Below, one piece after another: positions 56,277-63,490 of a stretch of DNA of 64,000 bases; the stretch's first letter is position 1, and each line of letters starts with the position of its first letter. The notes under the pieces were generated by a model. That model made no database searches, was not told where the DNA came from, and saw only the letters and a program-made list of their open reading frames with translations. This stretch comes from Paracoccaceae bacterium (lineage in GTDB: Bacteria > Pseudomonadota > Alphaproteobacteria > Rhodobacterales > Rhodobacteraceae). The position numbers were made by a program, and so were the translations under genes. Location of the stretch: contig WRPH01000015.1 in the NCBI GenBank assembly GCA_009773375.1, positions 62,001-126,000 of the forward strand, written 5' to 3'.

Positions 56277-57482
56277 TTACACCCAGTTGCCTTCAAAATC
56301 GGCAGGCACCAGCACATGTTCGCGGCTGATCTGGCTGGCCTTTTGCACGCCGCACAGCGCCATCGAGATATCCAGTTCTTTCTGGATCACCTCCAGAGCC
56401 TTGGTGACGCCCGCTTGCCCCATCGCGCCAAGGCCATAGATATAACTGCGGCCGATGAAGGTGGATTTCGCGCCCAGCGCCAGCGCCTTCAGCACGTCCT
56501 GACCCGAGCGGATGCCGCTATCAAGGTAGATCTCGGTCTGATCGCCAACGGCGCGGACAATCGAGGGCAGCACCCGGATCGAAGACAGTGCGCCATCCAG
56601 TTGCCGCCCGCCGTGGTTGGACACGATCATCGCATCAGCGCCAACGTCGGCGGCCATGCGGGCGTCGTCGGCGTCGAGGATGCCTTTCAGGATCAGTTTG
56701 CCGCCCCATTGATCGCGGATGCGTTTGACCTTGTTCCAATCCAGCAGCGGGTCGAATTGCTCATTAGCCCATTTGGTCAGATCTGCCAGATCGGTGACGC
56801 CCTTCACATGGCCGACGATGTTGCGGAAGGTGCGGCGCGGCGTGCCCAGCATGCCCAGCGCCCAAGCGGGTTTGGAGGCGATGTTGATCAGGTTCGGCAG
56901 CGTCAGTTTTGGCGGGGTGGACAGGCCGTTTTTCAGATCCTTGTGGCGCTGGCCGAGGATTTGCAGATCCAGCGTCAGCACCAGCGCCGAGCAGTTGGCC
57001 TTGCGGGCGCGTTCGATGATGGCATCAACGAAATCTTCGTCCTTCATCACATAGAGCTGGAACCAGAACGGCGTCGGCGAATGTTCGACAATGTCTTCGA
57101 TCGAGCAGACCGACATGGTGGACAGGGTGAACGGCACGCCGAACGCTGCGGCGGCGCGGGCGGCCTTGATCTCACCATCCGGGTGCTGCATGCCGGTCGA
57201 TCCCACCGGGGCCAGCGCCACCGGCATCGCAACCGGGGTGCCGATCATGCTGACCGCGCTGCTGCGCCCGGTCAGATCGCGGGCAACGCGCTGGCGCAGG
57301 CGGATCTTGGCGAAATCGGTGGAGTTTTCGCGGAAGGTCTGTTCGGTGTAGCTGCCCGACTCCGCGTAATCGTAGAACATCTTCGGCGTGCGCTTTTGGT
57401 ACAGCTGCTTGAGATCGTCGATGCAGGTGATCACCGGGGCGGAGAGGGGCATGGCGGCGGGCCTTTTGTTGAAATTGGTCAT
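56277..57482 (-). CDS. lldD: FMN-dependent alpha-hydroxy-acid dehydrogenase, L-lactate dehydrogenase type
   Basis: 401 residues with the FMN alpha-hydroxy-acid oxidase layout: FYDYAESGSYTEQTFRENSTDFAKIRLRQRVARDLTGRS, ALAPVGSTGMQHPDGE, FQLYVMKDEDF, LVLTLDLQILGQRHKDLKNG, LILKGILDADDARMAADVGADAMIVSNHGGRQLDGA (the catalytic histidine) and IYLDSGIRSGQDVLKALALGAKSTFIGRSYIYGLGAMGQAGV. It oxidises L-lactate to pyruvate, passing electrons to quinone. The start is the ATG at 57482. Oxidase forms of the family cannot be excluded by sequence. Confidence 0.92.
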   Translation of the reverse strand: MTNFNKRPAAMPLSAPVITCIDDLKQLYQKRTPKMFYDYAESGSYTEQTFRENSTDFAKIRLRQRVARDLTGRSSAVSMIGTPVAMPVALAPVGSTGMQHPDGEIKAARAAAAFGVPFTLSTMSVCSIEDIVEHSPTPFWFQLYVMKDEDFVDAIIERARKANCSALVLTLDLQILGQRHKDLKNGLSTPPKLTLPNLINIASKPAWALGMLGTPRRTFRNIVGHVKGVTDLADLTKWANEQFDPLLDWNKVKRIRDQWGGKLILKGILDADDARMAADVGADAMIVSNHGGRQLDGALSSIRVLPSIVRAVGDQTEIYLDSGIRSGQDVLKALALGAKSTFIGRSYIYGLGAMGQAGVTKALEVIQKELDISMALCGVQKASQISREHVLVPADFEGNWV

Positions 57483-57570
57483 GGATGATTACCAATTTTC
57501 AGGATTTCTGGCAAGGTCGGTTTTGATGGGCGCGGTGTGCTGCTGGGCGGGCACAGACCGGGGGTTTCAC

Positions 57571-57610
57571 ACCCCCGGACCCCGGTGGGATATTTGAGGA
57601 CAGATGAATG
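57571..57610 (+). repeat. Rhodobacterales intergenic motif (copy 4)
   Basis: CCCCCGGACCCCGGTGGGATATTTGAGGACAGATGAATG-type sequence between lldD and the MEKHLA gene, matching the block at 36297. Confidence 0.55.
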
Positions 57611-57634
57611 AAATTTTAGTTAAATTTTAGGTGG

Positions 57635-58195
57635 TTAGAGCGGGGTTACGCTGCCAATCAGGGCGGCTTGGCCATGTTTTTGGCCCATGGCGTCTGTTAC
57701 CGTCCACAGGATGGTGTTGCTGATGCGAAAGCGCCGCCCCTTGGCGGAGATGCGGATGCCCTGATAATCTGCGACATGGCCTTGCGTCAGGGCGGCGGCC
57801 AGCAAGGCGCTGCGGTTGGATTGGATATCGGGATCGGCTTCGGCCGAGCGGCGTGAGGGCAGCTGGGTGAAGCTGGGCCAGTCCATCTGCCACAGCGCGA
57901 GGGCCGCGGCGTTGGCGTAGCGGAAGATCGGGTCGGCTTCGGTGCCATGGCTGACCAAGGGCTGTGGGTGCAGCCATAGCGCGGCAGGATCGGTGGGCAG
58001 GGTCTGGCCGGTCTGGCGGTGGAAGCTGTCGGCCAGAAGTGCCGCGTAGGCGGCGGCTTCTGGCGCGAGGTGGGGCTGCGCGCGATCAGGCAGAATGCGC
58101 GCCAGCGGCGAGGCTGGCCACGAAGGCCAGGATTTCCGGCACGGGCTTGCCGGTGCTGATTTCCTTGACGATGGCAGAGCCGACCACGCAGCCAT
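57635..58195 (-). CDS. MEKHLA-domain protein
   Basis: The conserved part, from about [22 protein letters not shown] onward, contains [38 protein letters not shown], which matches the MEKHLA domain (a PAS-like domain found in plant HD-ZIP proteins and many bacteria). The function of the stand-alone bacterial form is unknown. The only ATG in frame is at 58195, which would overlap trpA by 110 bases; the translated overlap looks like shadow sequence. Real translation may start near 58096 (ATT) or 58093 (CTG), just at the trpA stop. The start is therefore uncertain. It is coupled to trpA on the same strand. Confidence 0.7.
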   Translation of the reverse strand: MAAWSALPSSRKSAPASPCRKSWPSWPASPLARILPDRAQPHLAPEAAAYAALLADSFHRQTGQTLPTDPAALWLHPQPLVSHGTEADPIFRYANAAALALWQMDWPSFTQLPSRRSAEADPDIQSNRSALLAAALTQGHVADYQGIRISAKGRRFRISNTILWTVTDAMGQKHGQAALIGSVTPL

Positions 58196-58877
58196 CGGCG
58201 ACGGATGCGATGGCCTGTGCGGCCTCAGGCGTGTTGATACCGAAGCCGACGATCACCGGCAGGTCGGTGGAGCGTTTGATGCGGGCGACTTCGGGGCCGA
58301 CCTCGGACGCTTGGGCGGCGGCGGCACCGGTGATGCCGGTGACCGAGACGTAATAGACGAAGCCCGAGGTGTTGGTCAGCACTTTCGGCAGGCGCTTGGC
58401 GTCGGTGGTCGGGGTGGCAAGGCGGATGAAGTTCATCCCTGCCTTTTGCGCCGGGATGCACAGCTCGGCGTCTTCTTCGGGCGGCAGATCGACGATGATC
58501 AGCCCGTCAATCCCGGCCTCGGTCGCTTGCGGCAGGAATTTTTCCACTGTGCGCGAATAGATCGGGTTGTAATAGCCCATCAGCACGATCGGGGTGGTAG
58601 TGTCGGTGGCGCGGAAGGCCCGCACCATCGCCAAGGTTTTATCCAGCGTCATGCCGGCTTCCAGCGCGCGTTGGCCGGCAAGCTGGATGGTCGGGCCATC
58701 GGCCATCGGGTCGGTGAACGGCAGGCCCAGTTCGATGATATCGACCCCGGCACCGGGCAGGCCCTGCATCACCGCCAGCGAGCGTTCGACATCGGGATCA
58801 CCCGCCATGATATAGGCGACGAAGGCCTTTTTGTTCTGCGATTTCAGCCGCGCGAAGGTATCGTCGATTCTGGTCAT
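58086..58877 (-). CDS. trpA: Tryptophan synthase alpha chain
   Basis: Cleaves indole-glycerol phosphate to indole, which tunnels to TrpB. 263 residues: [54 protein letters not shown] (catalytic glutamate in ELGLPF, aspartate in ADGP), [27 protein letters not shown] and [10 protein letters not shown]...[17 protein letters not shown]. The ATG at 58877 is chosen. trpB is not in the window, so the trp genes are split. Confidence 0.97.
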   Translation of the reverse strand: MTRIDDTFARLKSQNKKAFVAYIMAGDPDVERSLAVMQGLPGAGVDIIELGLPFTDPMADGPTIQLAGQRALEAGMTLDKTLAMVRAFRATDTTTPIVLMGYYNPIYSRTVEKFLPQATEAGIDGLIIVDLPPEEDAELCIPAQKAGMNFIRLATPTTDAKRLPKVLTNTSGFVYYVSVTGITGAAAAQASEVGPEVARIKRSTDLPVIVGFGINTPEAAQAIASVADGCVVGSAIVKEISTGKPVPEILAFVASLAAGAHSA

Positions 58878-58957
58878 GTTCCGGCCCATCCCTGCAAGTC
58901 CAGCACGGGTTTGCACGGGACAGGGCGGAAAATCAATGCCCGATCATGCGGTGCGGT

Positions 58958-59404
58958 TCAGGCGGCGAGGGTGATCATCCATGTGGTGCCAAAGCGGTCT
59001 TTCAGCATGCCGAAACAGGGCGACCAGAAGGTTTGGCCCAAGGGCAGGATGATCTGGCCGCGCTCGGACAGTGCCGCAAAGACGCGGGCGGCGGTTTCAG
59101 CATTGGCGGCACCGTGAAACACGCTGGGGCTGGCCATGCCATCCGGCGGATTGCCGGGCATGTCAGCGGCCATCAGGGTGGAGCCGCCGGCGCTGAACTG
59201 GCCGTGCATGATCAACTTTTCCGCACCCGCCGGAGCCGCACCCGCCGGAGCCGTGCCGGGCGGGGCAGTTTCGGGCGGGGCAGTTTCGGGCGGGGCGTCG
59301 GAAAACGCCATCAGTTGCAGGTCGGTCGCGCCGAAAATCTGCGCGTAGGCGGTCAGCGCTTCGCGGGCTTGACCGTTGAAAGACAGGTAGGGGACGAAGG
59401 ACAT
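58958..59404 (-). CDS. VOC/PhnB-like (glyoxalase fold) protein with expanded repeat
   Basis: 148 residues: MSFVPYLSFNGQAREALTAYAQIFGATDLQLMAF at the start, then EKLIMHGQFSAGGSTLMAADMPG, and the C-terminal GQTFWSPCFGMLKDRFGTTWMI typical of PhnB/YjdN-like proteins. Between the two halves lies a low-complexity insert of APPET/APPGT/APAGA pentapeptides encoded by five 15-base units. Members of this branch rarely have proven activity despite the PhnB name. It is followed by a second, related gene (59409-59813) with an internal stop; the two are tandem paralogues with four bases between them. Confidence 0.83.
   Translation of the reverse strand: MSFVPYLSFNGQAREALTAYAQIFGATDLQLMAFSDAPPETAPPETAPPGTAPAGAAPAGAEKLIMHGQFSAGGSTLMAADMPGNPPDGMASPSVFHGAANAETAARVFAALSERGQIILPLGQTFWSPCFGMLKDRFGTTWMITLAA
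59223..59297. repeat. Five in-frame 15-base tandem repeats
   Basis: Units GCACCCGCCGGAGCC (twice), GTGCCGGGCGGGGCA and GTTTCGGGCGGGGCA/G (twice) follow one another, encoding five pentapeptides in the VOC-type protein without changing the frame. Confidence 0.85.
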
Positions 59405-59408
59405 GGGC

Positions 59409-59813
59409 TTACTCCTGCTGTGCGGAAATGATCCAATGCGTGCCGAAACGGTCTTTGACCATGCCAAAGCCGGGAGAGAAGAAGGTGGGCTTGAAGCCGT
59501 CGATGATGCTGCCCGCCTCGGCCAGCGCGTCAAACACCCGGCGCGCCTCGGCGACGTCTGGCGCGGATTGCATCACCGAAAACCCGGCTTGCGCCTCGCC
59601 CGCAACCCCCGGCGGATAGTCTGACGCCATCAGCGTGCCATCATAGATCGTCACTTGCCCGTGCAGGATGCGCGGGCTGTCGCGCCAGCCTTCGGGGGCA
59701 TCGGGGCCAGCGGCGTAAGGCATGGTTTGCACGGTGCCGTTGAAGACTTGCGCTTAGAAGGCCAGCGCCTGCCCGCCTTGGCCTTGAAAATGGATATAGG
59801 GCAGCGTCGGCAT
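59409..59813 (-). pseudogene. VOC/PhnB-like protein interrupted by a TAA codon
   Basis: From the ATG at 59813 the frame reads MPTLPYIHFQGQGGQALAF, then TAA (59754-59756), then AQVFNGTVQTMPYAAGPDAPEGW and a normal remainder ending GFGMVKDRFGTHWII. The family has a tyrosine at the stop position (AFYAQVF-type), so TAC or TAT to TAA is a single-base change. All other parts of the 134-residue reading frame look intact. A downstream restart at 59732 (ATG, 107 residues) would lack the first beta strand. It may be a recent pseudogene or a base-calling error. Confidence 0.85.
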
Positions 59814-59878
59814 CGGAATCTCCTTTACAGCTGCATAGTAAGCCAGCAAGCTAAGTTATCAATCATCTTGAGGCTGGC

Positions 59879-60148
59879 ATGGCGACGATCCGCTTCACCT
59901 CGCATCTGGTGCGCCACCGCCCTGCCCCGAAGATCGAGGCGGTGGGTGCGACGGTGGCCGAGGTGCTGGCGGTGGCCTTTGCCGATGATCCGTTGCTGCG
60001 CGGCTATGTGCTGGATGAACAGGGCCGCCTGCGCAAACATGTGAATATTTATCTGGACGGCGATTTGATTGAAGATCGCTTGCGGCTGTCGGACCCGGTT
60101 GCGGCGGGGGCCGAGATCTATGTGCTGCAAGCCTTATCAGGCGGTTAG
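59879..60148 (+). CDS. MoaD/ThiS-like ubiquitin-fold protein ending in Gly-Gly
   Basis: 89 residues with a beta-grasp pattern: MATIRFTSHLVRH, VGATVAEVLAVAFADDPLLRGYVLDEQGRLRKHVNIYLDGDLIEDRLRLSDPVAAGAEIYVLQALSGG. The C-terminal GG is where MoaD/ThiS relatives are adenylated and carry sulfur or form conjugates. There are no molybdopterin or thiamine genes nearby. The next gene, 11 bases downstream, is a BNR beta-propeller protein, which suggests a dedicated pair. TTGAGG lies upstream of the ATG. Confidence 0.88.
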   Translation: MATIRFTSHLVRHRPAPKIEAVGATVAEVLAVAFADDPLLRGYVLDEQGRLRKHVNIYLDGDLIEDRLRLSDPVAAGAEIYVLQALSGG

Positions 60149-60159
60149 GGGGATTTAGG

Positions 60160-61266
60160 ATGGCAACGCTTTGGGTCGGCACCCGCAAGGGGCTGTTTCG
60201 CTATGATCAGGGGGCGGCTGATCAGGGGGCCGCGGATCAGGGGCCGGCTTGGGCGCAGGTCGGCAAGCCTGCGTTTCTGGCGGCTCCGGTGACGTTTGTG
60301 CTGGATGATCCGCGCGATGGCGGGCTGTATGTGGCGCTGAGCCATGGCCATTTCGGCTGCAAGCTGCATCGGTCGGATGATCGCGGCGCGTCTTGGGTGG
60401 AACTGCCTGCGCCTGCATTCCCGGTTTCCGATGCGCCGGATGCGCCCGCGCTGGAGCTGATCTGGTCGATCGTGCCGGGCGGCGCGGATGAGCCGGGGGT
60501 GCTGTGGGCGGGGACGATTCCGGGCGGGCTGTTCCGGTCGGAGGATCGCGGCGCAAGCTGGCAGATCTGTGCCGGGCTGTGGGACAGGCCCGAGCGCGCC
60601 CGCTGGATGGGCGGCGGCTATGATCATCCGGGGATACACTCGATTCTGGTTGATCCGAGGGACAGCGCACATGTGACGGTGGCGGTTTCCACCGGCGGCG
60701 TCTGGATCACGCGGGATCGCGGGGCAAGCTGGACCTTGGGCGGTGTGGGCCTGCGGTCGGATTACACCCCGCCGGGGCAGCAGGAAGACCCGCTGTTTCA
60801 GGATGTGCATCTGCTGGCCGCCCCCGCCTGCGACCCCGCCCGGATGTGGTGCCAGCATCACAACGGCATCTTCGTGTCGGAGGATGGCGGGCTGAATTTC
60901 CGAGAAAGCGTCGGCGTGAAGCCTTCGGTGTTCGGCTTTGCGGTGGCGGCGCATCCGCAGGACCGCGATCGGGCGTGGTTTGCCCCGGCGATCAAGGATG
61001 AATTCCGGGTGCCGGTGGATGGCAAGCTGGTGGTGACAGAAACCCGCGATGGCGGCGGCAGCTTTGCCATTCGCGATCAGGGCCTGCCGCAGCTGGAGGC
61101 TTATGATCTGATCTACCGGCACGGGCTGGTGGTGGATGGCAGCGGAGAGCGGCTGGCGATGGGGTCTACGACCGGCAATCTGTGGGTTTCAGGCGATGGT
61201 GGCGGCAGCTGGAGCCAGCTTTCGGGCACCCTGCCGCCGATCGCCTGCGTCACCTTCGCGCGCTGA
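60160..61266 (+). CDS. BNR/Asp-box beta-propeller protein (sialidase-like fold)
   Basis: 368 residues without a signal peptide. Asp-box motifs (S-x-D-x-G-x-x-W) recur: SDDRGASW (about 72), SEDRGASW (127), TRDRGASW (184), SEDGGLNF (240) and SGDGGGSW (344), one per propeller blade. The N-terminus MATLWVGTRKGLF is typical of the family paired with small MoaD-like proteins. Sialidase catalytic residues are not obvious, so hydrolase activity is not supported. Residues 16-30 are a DQGAA/DQGPA tandem repeat. It follows the MoaD-like gene by 11 bases. Confidence 0.87.
   Translation: MATLWVGTRKGLFRYDQGAADQGAADQGPAWAQVGKPAFLAAPVTFVLDDPRDGGLYVALSHGHFGCKLHRSDDRGASWVELPAPAFPVSDAPDAPALELIWSIVPGGADEPGVLWAGTIPGGLFRSEDRGASWQICAGLWDRPERARWMGGGYDHPGIHSILVDPRDSAHVTVAVSTGGVWITRDRGASWTLGGVGLRSDYTPPGQQEDPLFQDVHLLAAPACDPARMWCQHHNGIFVSEDGGLNFRESVGVKPSVFGFAVAAHPQDRDRAWFAPAIKDEFRVPVDGKLVVTETRDGGGSFAIRDQGLPQLEAYDLIYRHGLVVDGSGERLAMGSTTGNLWVSGDGGGSWSQLSGTLPPIACVTFAR
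60205..60249. repeat. Three in-frame 15-base tandem repeats
   Basis: GATCAGGGGGCGGCT, GATCAGGGGGCCGCG and GATCAGGGGCCGGCT encode DQGAA, DQGAA and DQGPA near the N-terminus of the propeller protein. Confidence 0.85.
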
Positions 61267-61285
61267 CCGGCTTCATCTTGGCCAA

Positions 61286-61329
61286 GCGGATTGCGTCTGA
61301 TCGGGTTCATCCAGTCAGACGCAATCCGC
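61286..61329. repeat. 15-base inverted repeat upstream of ychF
   Basis: GCGGATTGCGTCTGA and TCAGACGCAATCCGC are perfect arms separated by 14 bases, beginning 20 bases after the propeller gene's stop. Possible terminator or part of a palindromic repeat array with the next feature. Confidence 0.7.
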
Positions 61330-61354
61330 AACAGTCACAGGCCGATCTTGTCTT

Positions 61355-61391
61355 GGATTTCCTTCAATCTGAATCAGATTGAAGGAAATCC
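61355..61391. repeat. 37-base near-perfect palindrome upstream of ychF
   Basis: GGATTTCCTTCAATCTGA and TCAGATTGAAGGAAATCC are 18-base arms around a single A. The flanks (TCTTGGATTT / AAATCCGCTC) are A+T-rich compared with the surroundings. Confidence 0.75.
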
Positions 61392-61526
61392 GCTCTAAAT
61401 ACGCCCCGCGCGGAGCGCATCCGGCAGCGCAACAAGACCCCTGTTTGCAGGGAATCCCTTGACCCCACCGCCCGCCATGCCTATGCGCAAGGCGGCTGCG
61501 GACTGGTCGGGCAAAGGGGTGTCGCT

Positions 61527-62624
61527 ATGGGTTTCAAGATGGGTATCGTGGGTCTGCCGAATGTCGGCAAATCGACCCTGTTCAACGCTTTGACCCGCAC
61601 GGCGGCGGCGCAGGCGGCGAACTTTCCGTTCTGCACCATCGAACCCAACGTCGGTGAAGTCGCGGTGCCGGATGCGCGGCTGGAAAAGCTGGCGGCGATT
61701 GCGGGCAGCAAGCAGATCATCCCGACGCGGATGACCTTTGTCGATATCGCGGGGCTGGTGCGCGGCGCGTCCAAGGGCGAAGGTCTGGGCAACCAGTTCC
61801 TTGCCAATATCCGCGAATGCGACGCCATCGCGCATGTGCTGCGCTGCTTTGAAGACGGCGACATCACCCATGTCGAAGGCAAGATCGATCCGGTAGCCGA
61901 CGCCGAAACCATCGAAACCGAGCTGATGCTGGCCGATATGGAAAGCATTGAACGCCGCCTGACCGGGCTTGCCAAGAAACTGCGCGGCGGTGATCAGGAC
62001 ACGCTCGATCAGGACCGCCTGCTGCGCGCGGCGCTGAAGGCGCTGGAGGCGGGGCATCCCGCCCGCAGCATCAAGGTTTCCGACGATGATCAGCGCCAGT
62101 GGCGGATGCTGCAACTGCTGACCTCGAAGCCGGTTCTGTATGTCTGCAACGTCGAGGAATCCTGTGCGGCGTCGGGCAACAGCCAGTCGGCGCGGGTGGC
62201 TGAAATGGCGGCCAAGCAGGGTGCTGCTTCGGTGGTGATCTCGGCCAAGATCGAGGAAGAAATCAGCCAGCTGGCGGATGAAGAAGCCGCGATGTTTCTG
62301 GAAGAAATGGGCCTGCACGAGGCCGGGCTGGATCGGCTGATCCGTGCCGGTTACGAATTGCTGGGGCTTGCGACCTATTTCACCATCGGCCCGAAAGAAG
62401 CCCGCGCCTGGACGATCCCGAAAGGCACGCTTGCCCCGCAGGCGGCGGGCGTTATCCACGGCGATTTCGAAAAGGGCTTCATCCGGTCCGAAACCATCGG
62501 CTATGACGATTACATTGCCGGAAACGGTGAAGCGGGCGCAAAGGAAGCCGGCAAGTTCCGAGTGGAAGGCAAGACCTACGAGGTCAAGGACGGCGACGTG
62601 CTGCACTTCCTGTTCAACGGGTAA
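61527..62624 (+). CDS. ychF: YchF/OLA1-type ATPase
   Basis: Universally conserved Obg-family ATPase that binds ribosomes and is linked to stress and redox control. 365 residues: MGFKMGIVGLPNVGKSTLFNALT (P-loop), FCTIEPNVGEVAVPD, DIAGLVRGASKGEGLGNQFLANIRECDAI and a C-terminal TGS-like domain (ARAWTIPKGTLAPQAAGVIHGDFEKGFIRSE, GKTYEVKDGDVLHFLFN). NVxE (CNVEE) replaces the NKxD motif, the mark of ATP preference. The ATG at 61527 follows AAAGGGGTGTCGCT. Confidence 0.98.
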   Translation: MGFKMGIVGLPNVGKSTLFNALTRTAAAQAANFPFCTIEPNVGEVAVPDARLEKLAAIAGSKQIIPTRMTFVDIAGLVRGASKGEGLGNQFLANIRECDAIAHVLRCFEDGDITHVEGKIDPVADAETIETELMLADMESIERRLTGLAKKLRGGDQDTLDQDRLLRAALKALEAGHPARSIKVSDDDQRQWRMLQLLTSKPVLYVCNVEESCAASGNSQSARVAEMAAKQGAASVVISAKIEEEISQLADEEAAMFLEEMGLHEAGLDRLIRAGYELLGLATYFTIGPKEARAWTIPKGTLAPQAAGVIHGDFEKGFIRSETIGYDDYIAGNGEAGAKEAGKFRVEGKTYEVKDGDVLHFLFNG

Positions 62625-62632
62625 ACCAGGTT

Positions 62633-62679
62633 TGTCCATGCGTGGACAGAGGCGCTGCGCTATATAGATCAACGGGTTA
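62633..62679. repeat. Compound palindromic element, copy B
   Basis: TGTCCATGCGTGGACA starts 8 bases after the ychF stop; 19 bases later comes ATCAACGGGTTA. The geometry is identical to the element at 31195-31241. It stands between the housekeeping ychF gene and the unknown cassette. Confidence 0.6.
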
Positions 62680-62743
62680 GCAAATGCCTGTTAACACCCC
62701 ATTAGGGATTTGAGGCCGGGGCTGATACGGCGACCATGCCGCG

Positions 62744-63490
62744 ATGATTGCTTGCCTTTCTCGGGCAGATCGGCGCTATGTGTCGCATATTCAGACAAAC
62801 CCGCAGGTTAAGTCGCTCAATTCCAGTCTTTTCGCAAAAATGGATTTCCTTGCGTGGCGAGACGCGCAGATGGCCGCCATTTCAACACAACTGGAAGATG
62901 CCTTGCCGGCGTTGATCCAAGAGCTTTCCGAACAGGTGGACGCTGCTGACATCTTCACCCTGGTCAAGGCAGCCGCACCTTTCAAAGCCAAAGCCGACAA
63001 GAAACTGCAAGACTGGAAAGAGGCGCAAGCTCATATCGCCTTGGCACGCGCTGAAACTGCGCTGGACTCCACGCTTACGGCGATGAGTGATGAGATCAGC
63101 ATGACGTCGGATGTCTGGGACACGCTGGCAAAGACGATTCCGGCAGCTGCGGGGGTCGGCCTTATTGCGGTCTCGGTGGCGGCGATCCCGACAGTGGTGT
63201 CTTTTGCCACCATCACCACCAGCACATTTGCGATTTTCAGCACGGCGACGATCAGTTGGCCGCTGTTCGCGGTTGGCACTCTGGTCATCGGCACGGCGGC
63301 GGCGCTGGGGTCCACCTCGCTGCTAAGGGCGCAGGAAAAAGCGCGCGAACGGTTGAAGCTGCGGGTGATCCGCGAGGCGGAGAGATCGATTCTTGGTATC
63401 GGCCAGAAACCCGGTGCCCGCTGTCTGCTGAACGATATTCAAGCCGCCGTGCTGTTGGCGGGTCAAAACCGGATTGGAGAACACCAATGA
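62744..63490 (+). CDS. Unknown membrane protein, first gene of a two-gene cassette
   Basis: 248 residues. After a mostly helical, charged N-terminal half (WRDAQMAAISTQLEDALPALIQELSEQVDAADIF, KAKADKKLQDWKEAQAHIALA) comes a long hydrophobic stretch of about 60 residues (IPAAAGVGLIAVSVAAIP..VVSFATITTSTFAIFSTATISWPLFAVGTLVIGTAAALG), enough for two membrane helices, followed by a basic helix and a polar tail. I recognise no family. Helical bundle plus hydrophobic hairpin recalls pore-forming or membrane-remodelling proteins, which is inference only. The start is uncertain: ATG 62744, GTG 62780 or ATG 62840, none with a clear ribosome site. Its stop overlaps the next gene as ATGA. Confidence 0.6.
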   Translation: MIACLSRADRRYVSHIQTNPQVKSLNSSLFAKMDFLAWRDAQMAAISTQLEDALPALIQELSEQVDAADIFTLVKAAAPFKAKADKKLQDWKEAQAHIALARAETALDSTLTAMSDEISMTSDVWDTLAKTIPAAAGVGLIAVSVAAIPTVVSFATITTSTFAIFSTATISWPLFAVGTLVIGTAAALGSTSLLRAQEKARERLKLRVIREAERSILGIGQKPGARCLLNDIQAAVLLAGQNRIGEHQ

